A stretch of 64,000 nucleotides of DNA, from assembly GCF_026341775.1 (NCBI RefSeq), contig NZ_JAPEOB010000006.1:1-64000 (forward strand), given 5' to 3'. Below the pieces are notes generated by a model. It had not been told where the DNA came from, did no database searches, and saw nothing but the letters and a program-made list of their open reading frames with translations. Below are positions 41,154-49,221 of the stretch, one piece after another; the stretch's first letter is position 1, and the number at the start of each line of letters is the position of its first letter. The position numbers were made by a program, and so were the translations under genes. The stretch is from Streptomyces sp. NBC_00654. GTDB lineage: Bacteria; Actinomycetota; Actinomycetes; Streptomycetales; Streptomycetaceae.

Positions 41154-42431
41154 ATGAACACAACATTGCGTGGCTCGGTGCTGCGACAACGGGACTACCG
41201 GCTGCTGTGGTTCGGCGAGACCGCCAGGACCCTCGGGAACAGCGTGACCTCCGTGACCTTGCCGCTGATCGCGGTGACCGTGCTGGAAACGGGGGCCACG
41301 GCGGTGGGTGTCCTGGCGGCGGCGGTCTGGCTGCCCTGGCTGCTGATCGGCTTGCCGGCCGGCGCCTGGGTGGACCGCATGCGCCGACGCCCCTTGATGA
41401 TCGTCTGCAACATGGTGTCCGCGGCGCTCTGCGTGAGCGTTCCGCTCGCCGCTTGGCTGGACGCCCTGACCTTCGCCCACCTGCTGATCGTCGCGCTGGC
41501 TCTGGGCACCAGCGCCGTGTTCTTCAATACCGCGAACCATGCCTACCTGCCCACCGTCCTGGCCGGAGAGAAGCTGCTCGAAGGCAACTCCAAGCTCCAG
41601 GCGAGCGAGTCGGCGACCAACGTGGCGGGCCCCGGCCTCGCCGGCCTGATCACCCAGTTCATCGGCGCGGTCGCCGGACTGCTCCTGGACGCGGCCACCT
41701 TCCTGGTCTCCACGCTCTGCCTCACCTCGATCCGCGCGAAGGAGCAGCCCCCGGCGCCAGACGCCCCGGCGGAAAGCCTGCGGACCCGGATCCGCGAAGG
41801 CCTGCGGTTCGTCCTCCGCGACCGCTACCTACGGCCCATGGTCGTCTACGGCGCCTTCGTCAACCTGGCCCTGATGGGCTACCAGGCGGTCCAGGTGGTG
41901 TTCCTGGTGCGCACGGTGGGCGTCAACTCCGCCACGGTCGGACTGCTGCTGATGTCGGGCAGCCTCGGTGGCATCATCGGAGCGGTCCTCGCCGAAGCGG
42001 TGGGACGCCGCTTCGGCACGGGCCGCGGCATGCTGCTGATGCAGCTCCTCACCAGCCCCTTCGCGCTGCTGATGCCCCTGGCCTCCGAGGGGGCCGGTCT
42101 GGCCTTCTACGCGGCCGGGGCGTTCGTGGTCGGCGTCGGCGTCACCGCGTGCAACGTCGTCCTCGGCAGCTTCCGCCAGACGTTCTGCCCGCCCCGGCTA
42201 CTGGGACGAGTCGTGGCCACCACCATGGTCCTCAACCACAGCACCATCCCCCTCGGCTCGCTGCTCGGCGGCCTCCTCGGCGACGCCCTCGGGCCGCGTA
42301 CCGCCATGTGGATCATGACCGGACTCCTGGCCCCCTGCTGGCTCGTCCTGGCCTTCGGCCCGATGCGACAGCAACGCGACCTCCCCACCAGCTACCGGCC
42401 CGCCAACATCCCAGAGATGGACAGAACGTGA
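41154..42431 (+). CDS. MFS transporter (MFS_3-type exporter)
   Basis: A 425-aa, ~12-helix membrane protein. N-terminal YRLLWFGETARTLGNSVTSV, loop motif GAWVDRMRRRPLM, and central linker PDAPAESLRTRIREGLRFV with VLRDRYLRPM. MFS_3 members export drugs or siderophores. GCGAGGA precedes the ATG. The stop overlaps the start of a truncated next gene (GTGA), so it sits inside a broken operon with the synthetase-like remnant. Confidence 0.86.
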   Translation: MNTTLRGSVLRQRDYRLLWFGETARTLGNSVTSVTLPLIAVTVLETGATAVGVLAAAVWLPWLLIGLPAGAWVDRMRRRPLMIVCNMVSAALCVSVPLAAWLDALTFAHLLIVALALGTSAVFFNTANHAYLPTVLAGEKLLEGNSKLQASESATNVAGPGLAGLITQFIGAVAGLLLDAATFLVSTLCLTSIRAKEQPPAPDAPAESLRTRIREGLRFVLRDRYLRPMVVYGAFVNLALMGYQAVQVVFLVRTVGVNSATVGLLLMSGSLGGIIGAVLAEAVGRRFGTGRGMLLMQLLTSPFALLMPLASEGAGLAFYAAGAFVVGVGVTACNVVLGSFRQTFCPPRLLGRVVATTMVLNHSTIPLGSLLGGLLGDALGPRTAMWIMTGLLAPCWLVLAFGPMRQQRDLPTSYRPANIPEMDRT

Positions 42432-42530
42432 CGACCGCCAACAGTACTTCCGCCGTCTCAGCCGTTCCCACAGTCCGCTACTACGAGGAACTCGGCTGCT
42501 GGGTGGTGTGGGGCAGCAAGCGGCCCAGGC
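42428..42530 (+). pseudogene. 5' stub of a gene cut by IS6
   Basis: A GTG overlapping the MFS stop starts TTANSTSAVSAVPTVRYYEE then LGCWVVWGSK before the IS6 end at 42531. Starts like VRYYEELGCWVV occur in cytochrome P450 proteins, but the fragment is too short to assign. Confidence 0.45.
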
Positions 42531-43393
42531 GGCGCTGTCACGTTGGCTGACCGGGTGGGATGATCTTCGAGTTGGTCATGGTGGAGGGGGGTGTCCGTGG
42601 GCGGTACGTTGCCGTCGCACAAGGGGCACCGGTACCCGGTGGAGATCATCTCCCACTGTGTGTGGCTGTACTTCCGGTTCCCGCTCAGCTTCCGCGAGGT
42701 CGAGGAGCTGATGCTCGAGCGCGGTGTGTTCGTCTCCTACGAGACGGTCCGCCGCTGGTGCGCCAAGTTCGGGCAGGCCTACGCCAACGTACTGCGCCGC
42801 CGGCAGCCCCGGCCGGGGGACAAGTGGCACCTGGACGAGGTCCTCATCAAGGTCAACGGCGAGGTGAAGTACCTGTGGCGGGCCGTCGACGTCGGCGGCA
42901 ACGTGCTCGACATCCTGATCCAGAACCGCCGCGACAAGGCCGCGGCCAGGCGTTTCTTCCGCAGACTCCTCAAAGAGACCGGCACGGTGCCGCGGCTGGT
43001 CGTCACCGACAAGCACCCGCTCCTGCAGCGCCGCCCACCGCGAGGCGATGCCCTCGGTCGAGCACCGCTCCCACAAAGGACTGAACAACCGGGCGGAGAA
43101 CTCGCACCAGCCCACCAGGCAGCGCGAGCGCGCGACGAAGGGCCTCCGCAGCGTCGGTGGCGCCCAAGGATTCCTGGCCGCGTTCAGCGGCATCCCGCCC
43201 CACTTCCGACCCGGCCGCTACCACCGAACCGCACCCGACCACCGCCTCGAGATGACCGTCCGCCTCACGAACTGGGACCAGATCACCGACGACGCCGGCC
43301 CGCCCGCCACGGCCTGACCGACAGCCAACAACCGCCTCGACCACGCCCTGACACACCGCCAGACACCTATACCCCCGACAACGTGACAACGCC
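42531..43393 (+). mobile_element. IS6-family element, copy 1
   Basis: Ends GGCGCTGTCACGTTGGC at the left and the complement CAACGTGACAACGCC at the right. Its transposase is frameshifted. Together with the inverted IS6 copy at 48361-49115 it brackets the peptide/ABC module. Confidence 0.8.
42591..43317 (+). pseudogene. IS6-family transposase, frameshifted
   Basis: SHKGHRYPVEIISHCVWLYF, RRWCAKFGQAYANVLRRRQP, DKWHLDEVLIKVNGEVKYLW, then after an extra base near 43015 MPSVEHRSHKGLNNRAENSH and RQRERATKGLRSVGGAQGFL. The DDE residues lie on both sides of the break. Confidence 0.85.
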
Positions 43394-43442
43394 CCCGGGG
43401 CGTCTTGGCTGATCGCCGGGGCCCGTGGTGTTACTGAAAGAG

Positions 43443-43619
43443 CTACTGCGTCAGCGCGGCAAGGGCCTGGTCGGCCATCTGTACGCCCATCGTGGCCGCG
43501 ATGGTGGTGCCAGCCTCAAGGAGCTTGTCCTTAACCTGCGTAGCGAACTGGCGCAGGCGGCCCGGCTCGGGGTTCTCGGAGGTCGCCTCGGTGTGGAGGT
43601 CCTGGGCTACACGTTCCAG
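43443..43619 (-). pseudogene. C-terminal fragment of an unknown protein
   Basis: Reads LERVAQDLHTEATSENPEPG, RLRQFATQVKDKLLEAGTTI and GVQMADQALAALTQ. The helical end is typical of actinobacterial proteins with C-terminal effector-associated segments, but no domain can be named. The upstream part was removed by the IS3 insertion at 43620. Confidence 0.5.
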
Positions 43620-43694
43620 GGGCCCTGACCCCGGAGTTTGGACACCGGAGAGACTTGGATCTTGATGGTCCAGGAGAACGGAGTCCCTGTGGGG

Positions 43695-44000
43695 ATGAAG
43701 CACTATCCCACCGAGTTCAAGGCGGACGCGGTGGCGCTCTACCGGTCGCGTCCGGGAGCGACGATCAAGTCGGTTGCCACCGATCTCGGGGTGAACACCG
43801 AGACGCTGCGGAACTGGATCCGGGCCGCCGACGGACGCCGTGCCGGTGCCCACTCCGCGCCTGCGGCTGCGCCGCAGCCTGGCGGCGAGCTGGTTCAGGC
43901 GGAGCTGGCCGCCGCGCGCAAGAGGATCCGCGAGCTGGAGGAAGAACGCGACATCCTCCGCAAGGCGGCCCGGTATTTCGCGACGGAGACGCGCTGGTGA
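43695..44000 (+). CDS. IS3-family OrfA, copy 2
   Basis: Identical in translation to OrfA at 33046-33351 (MKHYPTEFKADAVALYRSRP to RKAARYFATETRW). Confidence 0.88.
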   Translation: MKHYPTEFKADAVALYRSRPGATIKSVATDLGVNTETLRNWIRAADGRRAGAHSAPAAAPQPGGELVQAELAAARKRIRELEEERDILRKAARYFATETRW

Positions 44001-44898
44001 CCCGCTGCCAGTTCGTTGAAGATCATCAGCGCCGGTTCGGCGTCAAGCGGCTCTGTGACATTCTCGGGATCTCCCGCTCGAGCTTCTACTACTGGCGCCG
44101 GACCGCCCCTGCCAGGGTGGCCCGGCAGGCCGCTGACGCCCAGCTCGCCGCCCGGATACGCAAGGTCCACGAGGACTCCGACGGCACCTACGGCGCCCCG
44201 AGAATCACCGCTGAGCTCCGCGACGACGGCGGCCAGGCGGTCAACCACAAGCGGGTTGCGAGGATCATGCGGACGATCGGGCTCGAGGGCGTCCGGCTGC
44301 GGCGCCGGCAGCGCACCACCGTCGCGGACCCGGCCGCGCCGAAGGCGCCGGACCTGATCGGGCGTGACTTCACCGCCACGGCCCCGAACACGAAGTACGT
44401 CGGCGACATCACCTACCTGAGGATCGGTGGCGGGAAGTTCTGCTATCTCGCGACCGTCATCGACCTCTGCTCGAGACGCCTGGCGGGGTGGGCAGTCGCC
44501 GATCACATGCGGACCGAACTCGTTACCGACGCCCTGGCCGCCGCCGAGCGGACCCGCGGGAGCCTGGCCGGGGCGGTGATGCACACCGACCACGGCTCGC
44601 AATACACGAGCCGAGAATTCGCCGAAGCCTGCAGGTCAGCAGGGGTCCGTCAGAGCATGAGCGCGGTCGGGTCCAGCGCGGACAACGCACTGGCGGAGTC
44701 GTTCAACGCGACCTTCAAAGAGAGACGCTGAAGGGGCAAAGGGGCTGGCCAAGCGAGCGTGAGGCCCGGCTCGACGCCTTCCGATGGCTGACCCGATACA
44801 ACACCCGACGCCGGCATTCCCGCCTCGGACAACGCTCCCCGATCGCCTACGAGACCACCTTCCACCCACTATCAACTACCCTGACCCGAGCCGCATAG
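43997..44898 (+). pseudogene. IS3-family OrfB, copy 2, one-base deletion
   Basis: Same as the OrfB at 32147-33049 apart from a Val/Ala change, until ESFNATFK, where a run of four A became three (near 44718). Translation then stops at ERR, just after the catalytic glutamate region. The remaining ~55 codons (LKGQRGWPSEREARLDAFRW) follow in another frame. Confidence 0.9.
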
Positions 44899-44926
44899 AT
44901 GTGTTCAAGCTCCGGGGTCAAGGCCC

Positions 44927-45309
44927 GTCCGCGCATCCCCCACCAAATCGCTCACACGCCGTCAACAAGCCAGAACCCAAAGCGTTTCGGATCAATATGG
45001 AGTACCCGGGGCGGGAGCTGAGCAGCCGGGGCAGCCCAAGCTTGCCACCGTTACGGTTCATTGAGATAGACATGATGGTCGGCAACCAAAAGGGCGCGTT
45101 CTTCTTCCTGTGCGGGAATTTATGGCCGAAAATCCTCGGAACATATCGGACAGTTAGGCGTCTAAGCCTCCTATTGCCAGGCATTCTCTTTCAAGAAGGA
45201 CGCGATAGGTGGAGGCAATACAGGCCCGGTCGACATCGCCATATGGTAACGTCTCGACTTGCACGTGGGGGGATCATGTGGTGATATTTCTATTCCCAGG
45301 GGGGGCATT
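44927..45309. other. Lower-GC leader before the secreted peptide gene
   Basis: No gene recognised. The stretch is distinctly richer in A and T than its surroundings (for example around 45055-45170), suggesting a different origin. A purine run CCCAGGGGGG lies just before the peptide ATG. Confidence 0.55.
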
Positions 45310-45645
45310 ATGAATTCACTGACATCACGTATAGCTGGCTCAAGGATTACCAAAGGGGTCATGGTAGGAGCCATGGCAGTTGCGGCTATCGGTCTGGCTG
45401 CGCCACTGTCGAGCGCCTCCAATGAGTCCAGCTGGGATTACGGGTGCCGTGGGTACTGGTACACGACTTCTGGCCACGGCCACTGCTCGAGCGCGACTAT
45501 GACAATGCACCCATACAAGACGAAGTACAACTGCAATAACGAGATCGACACGACGAACATCGAGTGGCTGAAGAGTGGTTTCTCGGGCAAGTTCGACACC
45601 CATGAATGCACGTTCAAGATCAACAATACAGACGTATACGTGTAG
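45310..45645 (+). CDS. Small secreted cysteine-containing peptide, possibly lactococcin-972-like
   Basis: 111 aa with a clear signal peptide: MNSLTSRIAGSRITKG, hydrophobic VMVGAMAVAAIGLAAPLSSA, predicted cleavage near residue 37. The mature ~74 residues have four cysteines (46, 59, 75, 100) and start ESSWDYGCRGYWYTTSGHG. The WxYG motif soon after the signal peptide and the following His/Ser-rich stretch resemble lactococcin 972-type bacteriocins, though those usually lack cysteine. GGGGGG precedes the ATG at good distance. A strong terminator follows, then an ABC ATPase and two membrane proteins, the gene order seen with such bacteriocins. Bacteriocin activity is inference. Confidence 0.72.
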   Translation: MNSLTSRIAGSRITKGVMVGAMAVAAIGLAAPLSSASNESSWDYGCRGYWYTTSGHGHCSSATMTMHPYKTKYNCNNEIDTTNIEWLKSGFSGKFDTHECTFKINNTDVYV

Positions 45646-45660
45646 TTCCAAGAATGCCTC

Positions 45661-45695
45661 GATGGTGGGCCCACCATTACGGCGGGCCCACCATC
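45661..45695 (+). terminator. Intrinsic terminator between peptide and transporter genes
   Basis: 12-bp perfect stem GATGGTGGGCCC with an 11-base loop, followed by TTTTC. It should limit readthrough so that the peptide transcript exceeds that of the transporter. Confidence 0.88.
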
Positions 45696-45713
45696 TTTTC
45701 GGAGAATTCACCA

Positions 45714-46490
45714 ATGCCGACAGGACCTATCGCTCAATTGACGTCCCTCACGCAGGGGTACGGTGGTCGAAGAATTATCGAGGATCTCGATCTTTCCATC
45801 CAGACCGGCGTCACGGGCCTGTTGGGCCCCAATGGGGCGGGCAAGACCACCCTCTTCCGTACCCTGGCTACGATTGCACCGCCGTTGAGCGGGCAGCTAG
45901 AGCTGTTCGGTGAATCCATCAGTAACGAACGGCAGGCGCGGCGAGCTCGCCGTAACATCGGCTACCTCCCGCAGGATTTCGGCTATTACCCGGCGTTCTC
46001 GATAACTGATTTCGTCCGCTACTGCGCATGGTTGCGGGAGGTGCCTTCCAAGAAGGCCGACTCGATGACCAGAGAGGCGTTGGGGGCTGTTGGCCTAGCT
46101 GATCGGGCCCAGGACCGTATGAAGTCTCTGTCCGGCGGCATGCTCCGCAGGGCTGGGATCGCCGCGGCCATCGTTGGCTCGCCCGACCTGCTCCTGCTGG
46201 ACGAGCCGACCGTCGGTCTCGACCCAGCGCAACGCCTCGACTTCCGCGAGCTCATCCGCTACCTCGCCCGCGCGGGAACAGCCGTAGTCCTCAGTACCCA
46301 CTTGGTCGAAGACGTGGGCGCCGCCTGCGACACAGTCCTTGTCCTGCACGACGGCCAGGTGCGCCACAGCAGCGCACCCCAGCAGCTAGCAGAGCTGGCC
46401 ACGCCCATGGCTCCCGGCGACAACCCCCTGGAACGCGGCTACATGACGGTACTCGGCGGCCAGTGGTCGGACGAGGGGGACGCAGCGTGA
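45714..46490 (+). CDS. ABC transporter ATP-binding protein
   Basis: 258 aa with Walker A LLGPNGAGKTTLFR, Q-loop IGYLPQDFGY, signature SLSGGMLRRAG, Walker B LLLLDEPTVGLD and H-loop LSTHLVEDV. The short single-domain form fits an ABC-2-type exporter or immunity pump. GGAGA lies eight bases before the ATG. The stop overlaps the start of the membrane protein gene (GTGA), so they are coupled. Near the secreted peptide it probably exports it or protects the producer. Confidence 0.9.
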   Translation: MPTGPIAQLTSLTQGYGGRRIIEDLDLSIQTGVTGLLGPNGAGKTTLFRTLATIAPPLSGQLELFGESISNERQARRARRNIGYLPQDFGYYPAFSITDFVRYCAWLREVPSKKADSMTREALGAVGLADRAQDRMKSLSGGMLRRAGIAAAIVGSPDLLLLDEPTVGLDPAQRLDFRELIRYLARAGTAVVLSTHLVEDVGAACDTVLVLHDGQVRHSSAPQQLAELATPMAPGDNPLERGYMTVLGGQWSDEGDAA

Positions 46491-47782
46491 ACGCGTATCG
46501 CATCGAACTGCGCCGCTCACCACTCCTGACGGCGCTGCCCGTGATGATCGTCGTCGACCTGGTGGTTCTCTTCGGTCGCACCCGCTACTGGATTGGTGTG
46601 TGGCCTGAGGCGAGCGTCGCGGCCCAGGTCGTCACGCTCTTCCTCGGACCCGCTCTCGCTGGTGTCTCAGCCTGGCAGGCGGGGCGCTCCTCCCGCGCAG
46701 GAATGCCCGAGGCCGTACTCGCCGCAGCCCGACCAGGCTGGCGAATCGAGTCTGCACGGCTGGCCGCGACCCTCACCCTCGGATTCCTCGCGTACGCGAT
46801 TGGATGCTTGACGGCCGCGGCAATCTCCTTCGGCGAGGCAGGCCCTGGCTTCTTGTGGCCGTCCTACCTCCTGCTCGGCGCCTCCACTCTGGTGATCTTC
46901 GCGTCTGTGGGCCATCTAGCCGGCCGGTGGTGGCCTTCCGCCGCATTCACCCCAGCTATGTGTGCGCTGGGCTGCTTCGTCAGCATGTTGGCGCTGCCTT
47001 TCAAGCTTAACGTCCTGGCAGGGCCTCCAGACCAGCACCTTCGGCCCCTTCCTGTCGCCCTGCGGCTGCTGTTCGCACTCACTCTCGCAGCCGTGGCAGT
47101 AACGGCTCCGCCGCTGCGCAGGAAGGCCAAGCGCGAGATGTCACGGCACAGGACGCCCCTGCACATCCGCCGTGTCGCCGCCGGGTCAGCTGTCCTTTCC
47201 TTGATTGCGCTAGCTGCCATCCCTGCCGCTGGCGAGATGCGCGTTGATCGCCCCGCAACGGCGACAGAACCGGTGTGCGAGCGCGCCGAGGAGAACAGCC
47301 CACGTGTGTGCGTGTGGCCCGAGCACCGCAAGTACCTGCCAGAATTGATTCGCATGGCCCAGCGCTTGGATCATCCCCAGCCCTGGCTGAAGGCGCCGGA
47401 TACGTTTCACGAGTTCGGACTGCAGCGGAGCGACATGGGTGACCGCGGGTTCGATATCGCCGAAGGACACGTGCGCACTGCGGCGATCGCCATGGCCGAC
47501 CAGGTACTCACCGAGGCGCTAGGACGATGCATGCTCCCTCACAAGGAGAAGCGAGCCTGGCAGGCCATAGATAACATCCACCTCTGGCTTGAATACCGTT
47601 CCATGGGTCAAGACCCGGCTGTCGCGGACGGAGGACTTCACATGCAGGGTGTTGCCTCCGCCCAGCGCGTAGCCGCCCAAATTTCGCAGGCGCCTGAGGC
47701 CGAACAGCGCAAATGGCTCTACCAGGAACGCGGCCACATTCTCCAAGACCCCTCCTGGTGCAAGCCTGATGACTCGCGCTGA
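46487..47782 (+). CDS. ABC-2-type membrane protein with large external domain
   Basis: 431 aa. About six hydrophobic segments occur in the first 210 residues (LLTALPVMIVVDLVVLFG; VVTLFLGPALAGVSAWQAG; FLAYAIGCLTAAAISFGEAG) and another near 235-255 (AAGSAVLSLIALAAIPAAG). A ~170-residue probably extracytoplasmic part follows with cysteines (VCERAEENSPRVCVWPEHRK; EALGRCMLP). No close domain match is recognised beyond the membrane-protein layout. Coupled on both sides: the start overlaps the ATPase stop and the end overlaps the next gene by 14 bp. Confidence 0.75.
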   Translation: MNAYRIELRRSPLLTALPVMIVVDLVVLFGRTRYWIGVWPEASVAAQVVTLFLGPALAGVSAWQAGRSSRAGMPEAVLAAARPGWRIESARLAATLTLGFLAYAIGCLTAAAISFGEAGPGFLWPSYLLLGASTLVIFASVGHLAGRWWPSAAFTPAMCALGCFVSMLALPFKLNVLAGPPDQHLRPLPVALRLLFALTLAAVAVTAPPLRRKAKREMSRHRTPLHIRRVAAGSAVLSLIALAAIPAAGEMRVDRPATATEPVCERAEENSPRVCVWPEHRKYLPELIRMAQRLDHPQPWLKAPDTFHEFGLQRSDMGDRGFDIAEGHVRTAAIAMADQVLTEALGRCMLPHKEKRAWQAIDNIHLWLEYRSMGQDPAVADGGLHMQGVASAQRVAAQISQAPEAEQRKWLYQERGHILQDPSWCKPDDSR

Positions 47783-48374
47783 CCTTTTCCGCTATGCACG
47801 AGTCCACCGGGCCGTGGCCATCCTGGCCGGTACCGGCGCTGTTGCCCTCCTGTCAGCCTTCTTCGGCGGTGTTCAAATCTCGCTACCCTCCATCGGCAGC
47901 GGAGGAGTCACCACCGGTGTGCCCTTCCGCCGTGAACTCCCCGTGCTGTCGGCTGTCTTTCTCGCGGCGGCGCTCGGTGGTGCGATGTCGACACACGAGG
48001 AAATGGGTACTTCAGCGATGCATCGTTACCGCGGCAAGTACTGCATGGTTCTGACCCTGACGGTTTGCATCTTCTCCTTCGGTGTTGAGGCCCTAGCAGT
48101 CGGCGTGGAGGCTGGAGCCGTCTTCGTTCGATCCCTCCTGATCTGGTTCGGTCTGGCGCTTCTATCGGTGCGGCTGCTCGGCAATCAGCTCAGCTGGGTC
48201 CTCCCCTTGGCATCGGCGTTCCTCTTGATCTGGTACCCACAGGAATGGTGGGACTGGACGTCCAACTCAACCACGGACCTCTTCAGCTGGGCAGTCGCAA
48301 CGATCGCTTTGGCTGTCGGAGCGGCCGCGGCTACGGCCACCCCCTGGCGCAGGAAAACCTGGTCCTGTCGGTGA
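47769..48374 (+). CDS. Second membrane protein of the ABC module, 3' end altered by IS6
   Basis: 201 aa with about six hydrophobic segments (HRAVAILAGTGAVALLSAFF; LPVLSAVFLAAALGGAMS; VLTLTVCIFSFGVEALAVG; LLIWFGLALLSVRLLG; FSWAVATIALAVGAAAA). The last residues TPWRRKTWSCR run into the IS6 end near 48361, so the natural C-terminus may be missing. The start lies inside the previous gene, indicating translational coupling. Confidence 0.75.
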   Translation: MTRADLFRYARVHRAVAILAGTGAVALLSAFFGGVQISLPSIGSGGVTTGVPFRRELPVLSAVFLAAALGGAMSTHEEMGTSAMHRYRGKYCMVLTLTVCIFSFGVEALAVGVEAGAVFVRSLLIWFGLALLSVRLLGNQLSWVLPLASAFLLIWYPQEWWDWTSNSTTDLFSWAVATIALAVGAAAATATPWRRKTWSCR

Positions 48375-49047
48375 GTAGGCGGTAGACCGCCCAAGTTGTC
48401 ACTTCGCGGCACCCTCGGTGCGCGCTGCCCGCGATCGGGTCGCTGGGGGGCATCGTGGGCGTGAACGCGGACAGGAACCGCTGGCCGCCGACGGAGCGGA
48501 ATCCCTTCATGGCACGTTCGCGCTGCCGCGTGGGCTGATGACTGTTCTCCGCCCGGTTGTTCAGGCCCTTGTGGGAACGGTGTTCCGCCGAGGGCATGAC
48601 CTCGCGGTGCGCCGCTCCGCAGGAACGGAGCTTGTCGGTGACGACCACCCGCGGCACCGTACGGGTCTTCTTCATCAGGCGGCGGAAGAAGCGTCCTGCC
48701 GCGGCCTTGTCCCGGCGGCTCCGCAGGAGGATGCCGAGCACGTTGCCGTCCTGGTCGACGGCCCGCCACAGGTACTTCTACTCTCCGTCGATCTTCACGA
48801 AGACCTCGTCCAGGTGTCACTTGTCCCCGGGCCGTGGCCGACGGCGGCGCAGTCCGTCCGCGCAGGCCTGACCGAACCTGGCGGACCAGCGGCGGATGGT
48901 CTCGCAGGAGACGATGACGCCGCGCTCGAGCATCAGCTCCTCGACCTCGCGGAAGGACAACGGGAAGCGGAAGTACAGCCACACGCAGTGGGAGATCACC
49001 TCCACCGGGTACCGGTGGCCCTTGCACGACGGCGACGCGGACGACAC
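48331..49047 (-). pseudogene. IS6-family transposase with two in-frame stops
   Basis: KGHRYPVEVISHCVWLYF and RRWSARFGQACADGLRRRRP, then TGA replaces the tryptophan codon before HLDEVFVKIDGE. A second stop (TAG) follows that segment before KYLWRAVD. The frame otherwise continues to VEHRSHKGLNNRAENSH-like sequence (AEHRSHKGLNNRAENS). Confidence 0.87.
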
Positions 49048-49115
49048 GAACAAATCCCTCCCCGGCACGACCAACCAGAAGATCATCCCACCCGGCCAGT
49101 CAACGTGACAGTGCC
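48361..49115 (-). mobile_element. IS6-family element, copy 2, decayed
   Basis: Outer end is the complement of GGCACTGTCACGTTGAC at 49115; the inner end near 48361 is degenerate. Inverted relative to copy 1 at 42531-43393. Confidence 0.72.
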
Positions 49116-49221
49116 TCCGTCGCACTCCGAGCCACCCAACAACTCCTCCACAGCCCCTCCTTCACGTCCGGAACCGCACATTCCACTTGTCGCACCGCTA
49201 CCCGAGGTTCTGAACACGTTG

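Larger units (their letters stand above)
43620..44926 (+). mobile_element. IS3-family element, copy 2
   Basis: Same ends as copy 1 (GGGCCCTGACCCCGGAG) in opposite orientation. It is one base shorter than copy 1, which accounts for the OrfB frameshift. Confidence 0.9.

Noticed and set aside
40613..42550. A 645-codon plus-strand frame overlapping the MFS exporter
   Set aside because: Arginine/proline-rich alternative frame of the exporter gene with no domain.
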